Assembly (NCBI GenBank): GCA_019309685.1
Contig: JAFDFT010000069.1
Coordinates: 1-8,664 of the forward strand
Direction: 5' to 3'
DNA length: 8,664 bases
DNA from: Deltaproteobacteria bacterium
GTDB lineage: Bacteria; Desulfobacterota; Desulfobacteria; Desulfobacterales; JAABPS01
The position numbers and the translations under genes were made by a program. Below, one piece after another: positions 5,860 through 8,664 of this stretch. Numbering within the stretch: position 1 is the stretch's first letter; the number at the start of each line of letters is the position of its first letter. The notes beneath the pieces were generated by a model that saw only the letters and a program-made list of their open reading frames with translations, did not search any database and was not told the origin of the DNA.

Positions 5860-7467
5860 TTAATTAAAGTCCTCAAATTTGAAGACATTTGAATCATCAG
5901 GATTAAAATCTTCTTTGAGCAGGCGGTCCAGGTTTTTTTCAGACGCGGTTTTCGGGATTTCTATGACTACCTGTATATAAGACGGAACACTGTTTCGCTC
6001 CAATCCTTTGATGCACGTATCAAAAATAGATTGAATGTCCAGTTCTCCCCCCTCAGCCGAAACAACCGCTGCAACCAGATCGCTTTCTCCCGGGGCTCCG
6101 GTTTCCGCTGGGATCCCATAGACGCAGATATCCGTAATATCAGGGTGTTCGGCTATTATCCCTTCAACATACTCCGGCATTATAAAGTCGCCTTGTCGCC
6201 TGAGTCCGCCCCCTTTTCTGAAATCAAAATAATACCACCCGTCCTCGTCTGTATGAACGATATCACCGGATCGGAGCCATCCTCCGCGCGTTTTTTCTTC
6301 TGAAGCTTTCTCATTTCCATGATATTCCACTTTTGTTTCACCCGTCATCATACGGCTGATGAGTTCTCCCATCTCACCCGGGTTACATTCAGAATCATCT
6401 TCATGAACAACCTTCATCTCAATTAAACCATCAAGAGGTTTGCCAAAAGAGCCGACCGGTCCTTCTGCTGGTGGATTATGAGCAAATCCCCCTTCAACCG
6501 CTGCGTACCACTCGTGGATTTTTAAATCGAATCGCTTTTCAAATGCTTCCCATATTCCTCTTGGCGTGCCGGCACTGATGACCTTCCTGACCGGATTGTC
6601 AGCATCATCAGGCTTTACCGGTTCAGAATAAATTCCCATCATCATTCCACCAAGGAGTGAGAACGTTGTGCACCCGTGTGTCCGGCATATATCCCATATA
6701 CGGCTTTTGGTGAATCGCCTGCTGATTACGGCCGGTATGGAGAGTACAAGGGCAGGGGTCAATGTAACGGCATGGGCGTTTCCATGGGTCAGGCTGAGGC
6801 CGGTGTAAAGCTTATCTTCCGGTGTATACTGCCACACGAGCTGAGCCAACAGCGCATAAGCTCCCAGACGATCATTGCGAAGCCTGACCCCTTTCGGATC
6901 GCCGGTTGTTCCGGAAGTATAAATAATCATGAAAGGGTCGTTTTCTGAATGAGCTTCGGGAGAGAAGCCGGTAGCCTGCGGGCCTTCGAGTATTTCATTT
7001 AAGCTTGGATACGCAGTAGAGACCGGTACACCAAAATCTTCTCTGTACATTACGCCCACGGTTTTTACTTCATTTAAATTTGCGAGCGCTTCTTCCATGG
7101 ATTCCATGAATTCTGCTGAGAATATTACGGCTTTGGATCCTGAGTTTTTAATCTGAAAACTCAGTTTTTCCCCTTTTGACCTCGGGTCTATGGGCACCAT
7201 AACGGCGCTTAATGCAGATGCGGCATACATACCGATAATCATTTCAGGATGGTTTCGCATGACCAAGGAAAAGGTATCGCCGCGGCCCACACCCATTTTT
7301 TCAAGGGCACGGGCAAGCCTGCATCCTTTGATGACTATATCGGAATAGGTCAACATCTCATCCGGGTAGGGGGAATTGTCAAACGTTAAAATCGGGAAAT
7401 CCGGATTCTCTTCAGCTTTTGCATCCATGTCAAAAGCGAATATGCCCGGCGCTTTGCTTTCAGCCAT
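5860..7467 (-). CDS. Class I adenylate-forming acyl-CoA ligase (AMP-dependent acid:CoA ligase)
   Basis: 535 residues, full length for the ANL superfamily; activates a carboxylic acid to acyl-AMP with ATP and then to the CoA thioester in the cytoplasm. Core motifs are in order: phosphate-binding loop YTSGTTGDPKGV (183-194), A5-like YAAVEGG (321-327, in place of the usual YGxTE), the hinge region LRSGDIVHTDEDGWYYF (398-414) with D402, RRQGDFIMPEYVEG (423-436), and the C-terminal catalytic lysine K511 in PKTASEKNLDR. The general layout resembles CaiC/fatty or aromatic acid ligases, but the substrate cannot be assigned. The ATG at 7467 has a near-ideal AAAGGAGG. It is the entry enzyme of the presumed route with the dehydrogenase and thiolase downstream. 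Its promoter may lie in the 179 bp gap upstream. Confidence 0.9.
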   Translation of the reverse strand: MAESKAPGIFAFDMDAKAEENPDFPILTFDNSPYPDEMLTYSDIVIKGCRLARALEKMGVGRGDTFSLVMRNHPEMIIGMYAASALSAVMVPIDPRSKGEKLSFQIKNSGSKAVIFSAEFMESMEEALANLNEVKTVGVMYREDFGVPVSTAYPSLNEILEGPQATGFSPEAHSENDPFMIIYTSGTTGDPKGVRLRNDRLGAYALLAQLVWQYTPEDKLYTGLSLTHGNAHAVTLTPALVLSIPAVISRRFTKSRIWDICRTHGCTTFSLLGGMMMGIYSEPVKPDDADNPVRKVISAGTPRGIWEAFEKRFDLKIHEWYAAVEGGFAHNPPAEGPVGSFGKPLDGLIEMKVVHEDDSECNPGEMGELISRMMTGETKVEYHGNEKASEEKTRGGWLRSGDIVHTDEDGWYYFDFRKGGGLRRQGDFIMPEYVEGIIAEHPDITDICVYGIPAETGAPGESDLVAAVVSAEGGELDIQSIFDTCIKGLERNSVPSYIQVVIEIPKTASEKNLDRLLKEDFNPDDSNVFKFEDFN

Positions 7468-7472
7468 TGCTC

Positions 7473-7480
7473 CCTCCTTT
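7473..7480 (-). promoter_or_regulatory. Near-consensus ribosome binding site of the acyl-CoA ligase
   Basis: AAAGGAGG on the minus strand, 5 bases before the ATG at 7467. It confirms the start and suggests efficient translation. Confidence 0.75.
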
Positions 7481-7508
7481 GAAGTATTATTTTTTGGTGG
7501 CTTCGTAA

Positions 7509-7555
7509 TCCCGCCTGTAGCGAGACGGCGTTGCTCTGTCCCGTTACAGGCGGGA
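7509..7555. repeat. 47 bp palindromic (hairpin) element between nitroreductase and ligase genes
   Basis: Outer arms of 11 bp are perfect (7509-7519 TCCCGCCTGTA and 7545-7555 TACAGGCGGGA). The symmetry continues inward to a 3-base TTG tip (7531-7533) with 7 further Watson-Crick pairs, 2 G-T pairs and 2 mismatches, so nearly the whole 47 bp folds into one stem. Plus-sense RNA folds slightly better because the two G-T positions become C-A on the other strand. It is GC-rich in an AT-rich gap, and there is no T run after either end, so it is not an ordinary intrinsic terminator. No flanking target duplication is visible. It most resembles a REP/MITE-like dispersed palindrome; it could also stabilise or attenuate the transcript between the two genes. 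Confidence 0.65.
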
Positions 7556-7646
7556 AATTTGAACTTTTTATTTTGCCATCACATTTTACAACTTTTTACG
7601 AGACCGTCATTTTTTGTTCATGCTGAAATTTAGCAAATACAAAAGT
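7556..7646 (-). other. AT-rich spacer downstream of the nitroreductase gene
   Basis: Non-coding stretch between the nitroreductase stop and the palindrome. It holds the 10-mer TCGTAAAAAG (minus strand, 7601-7592), which is also found at 5852-5843 after the ligase stop. I see no convincing promoter or T-run terminator. It may contain the promoter of the ligase gene, but no -10/-35 pair stands out. Confidence 0.3.
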
Positions 7647-8633
7647 TTATTTTTCAATTTCAGGCCCTTTTGCACCCTCTCTAAACCAGGTGACTGGACG
7701 AAATTCCCTGGGAACGATGCCCGACTGTTTAAAATCCGGGTATCCCAGAACACACGCGCTATTCACGACCCATGGGTCTTTCAGACCCAGTTTTTCTTTC
7801 AGCGGTGGATCCATCTCAATTATCTGGCTGAAACCCACCCAGCAGAATCCAACTCCTAAAGATTGGGCTACCATATTCATATTCTGACCGCAGATGCCGG
7901 CTTGAATTTGCGGCCCTCCAATCGACCTGTGGTCACACGCAATGAGAATTACCACAGGAGCATCCAGAAATACTTTCCCATAATCTTTAGCAATAGAACC
8001 CGCACCGCCCAGAATGATCCTGGGGTCAAACAGTCCGGACTGCTGATTTTCCTGATACATGGGAATCAGCATTTTCACCATGGCGTCGTTTGTATAGGTG
8101 TTATAAAGCATCGCACACATATTTTTGCATGAAGTATTCATCTCTTCAATGAGGGCTTTATCTGTTATCACCACAAATTTCCAGGGTTGGCAGTTGCCGC
8201 TGCTGGGTGCAAACCTTCCTGCTTCAAGCACCCGCCGGATCATGGAATCCGGGACAGGATCCGGTTTAAAGTTCCTCACACTTCGACGTTCAAACACCAG
8301 TTTTTCAGTATCATTCCATTCCGCGGAATTATCTTTCTCATCCTTTGCGGGCAAAGGCGGTTTTTGCGGCAACGGGAGCGGATCGGTTTTAAAGAAACCT
8401 TCTTTTACATGATACGATTCCTCAATCGAAATGGCATCGAATTCACAGGCAACCATACAATTATAGCAACTAAAGCACGCGTAATCTTCTTTCAAACGGG
8501 GTATACCGTCGTCCCCCTCTTCCCAGCATCTGAAGGGGCAATTCAGGATGCAATTTCCGCATTGGGTGCAGGCTTCCGGATCCACCTTCATTACACCCAT
8601 CTGTACACCTTTGGGCCGTAACAGGGGTTCCAT
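7647..8633 (-). CDS. Ferredoxin-nitroreductase fusion (2x[4Fe-4S] plus FMN-dependent nitroreductase domain)
   Basis: At least 328 residues. The N-terminal ferredoxin domain has C22, C25, C28, C32 (CTQCGNCILNCP) and C53, C56, C59, C63 (CFSCYNCMVAC), two [4Fe-4S] clusters. After a proline-rich linker (PLPLPQKPPLP, 85-95) comes a nitroreductase-family FMN domain with ERRSVRNFKPDPVP (116-129) and APSSGNCQPWKF (142-153), and GVGFCWVGF further on. Such fusions are common in anaerobes, where the ferredoxin part is thought to feed electrons to the flavin; the physiological substrate is usually unknown. The reading frame is open through to base 8664 (upstream codons read AQAEELSWEE), so the true start may lie outside; internal ATGs at 8600 and 8591 are also possible, the former with AAAGGTG in front. 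It is the first gene of the block seen here. Confidence 0.88.
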   Translation of the reverse strand: MEPLLRPKGVQMGVMKVDPEACTQCGNCILNCPFRCWEEGDDGIPRLKEDYACFSCYNCMVACEFDAISIEESYHVKEGFFKTDPLPLPQKPPLPAKDEKDNSAEWNDTEKLVFERRSVRNFKPDPVPDSMIRRVLEAGRFAPSSGNCQPWKFVVITDKALIEEMNTSCKNMCAMLYNTYTNDAMVKMLIPMYQENQQSGLFDPRIILGGAGSIAKDYGKVFLDAPVVILIACDHRSIGGPQIQAGICGQNMNMVAQSLGVGFCWVGFSQIIEMDPPLKEKLGLKDPWVVNSACVLGYPDFKQSGIVPREFRPVTWFREGAKGPEIEK

Positions 8634-8664
8634 TTCTTCCCATGAGAGCTCTTCAGCCTGAGCA

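Noticed and set aside
7509..7555. Palindrome read as an intrinsic terminator
   Set aside because: No run of T follows the stem on either strand.
8187..8621. Plus-strand 144-codon open frame
   Set aside because: It is antisense to the ferredoxin-nitroreductase, with no ribosome site and no recognisable motif.

Overview
All protein genes that can be supported in this 8.66 kb window lie on the minus strand, so the window reads from right to left as one tightly packed, operon-like block. The moderate GC content, anaerobic-type iron-sulfur redox proteins, an SCP2-type thiolase with an acyl-CoA ligase, an FmdB-type zinc ribbon and palindromic repeats between genes suggest an anaerobic Desulfobacterota (deltaproteobacterial) chromosome, possibly a sulfate reducer or relative. 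This is inference from gene content and sequence style; no marker gene is present.

Layout in transcription order: (1) ferredoxin-nitroreductase fusion, 8633-7647, whose frame stays open to the right edge; (2) a 179 bp gap with a 47 bp near-perfect hairpin element; (3) class I acyl-CoA ligase, 7467-5860; (4) a 144 bp gap with a second inverted repeat built from degenerate 8-mers; (5) FmdB-like zinc ribbon protein, 5715-5383; (6) short-chain dehydrogenase, about 5352-4576; (7) SCP2-type thiolase, 4542-3292; (8) a 153 bp gap; (9) small SpoIIAA/STAS-like protein, 3138-2776; (10) HdrD/GlpC-like iron-sulfur oxidoreductase, 2702-1525, broken by a one-base frameshift near 1811; (11) APC-family amino acid permease, 1516-158; (12) the first 55 codons of a PLP enzyme of the ACC deaminase/D-cysteine desulfhydrase family, 165-1, overlapping the permease by 8 bp.

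Ligase, dehydrogenase and thiolase form the logical core of a route that activates an organic acid to its CoA ester, oxidises it and cleaves it. The ferredoxin-nitroreductase and the CCG-domain iron-sulfur protein are plausible electron-transfer partners. No acyl-CoA dehydrogenase or enoyl-CoA hydratase is present, so the substrate cannot be named. The permease and PLP enzyme form a second, amino-acid-related module. No tRNA, rRNA, CRISPR array, transposase or phage gene was seen. The most notable observations are the precisely locatable frameshift and the two intergenic repeat elements. I found no convincing evidence of a wholly new system.
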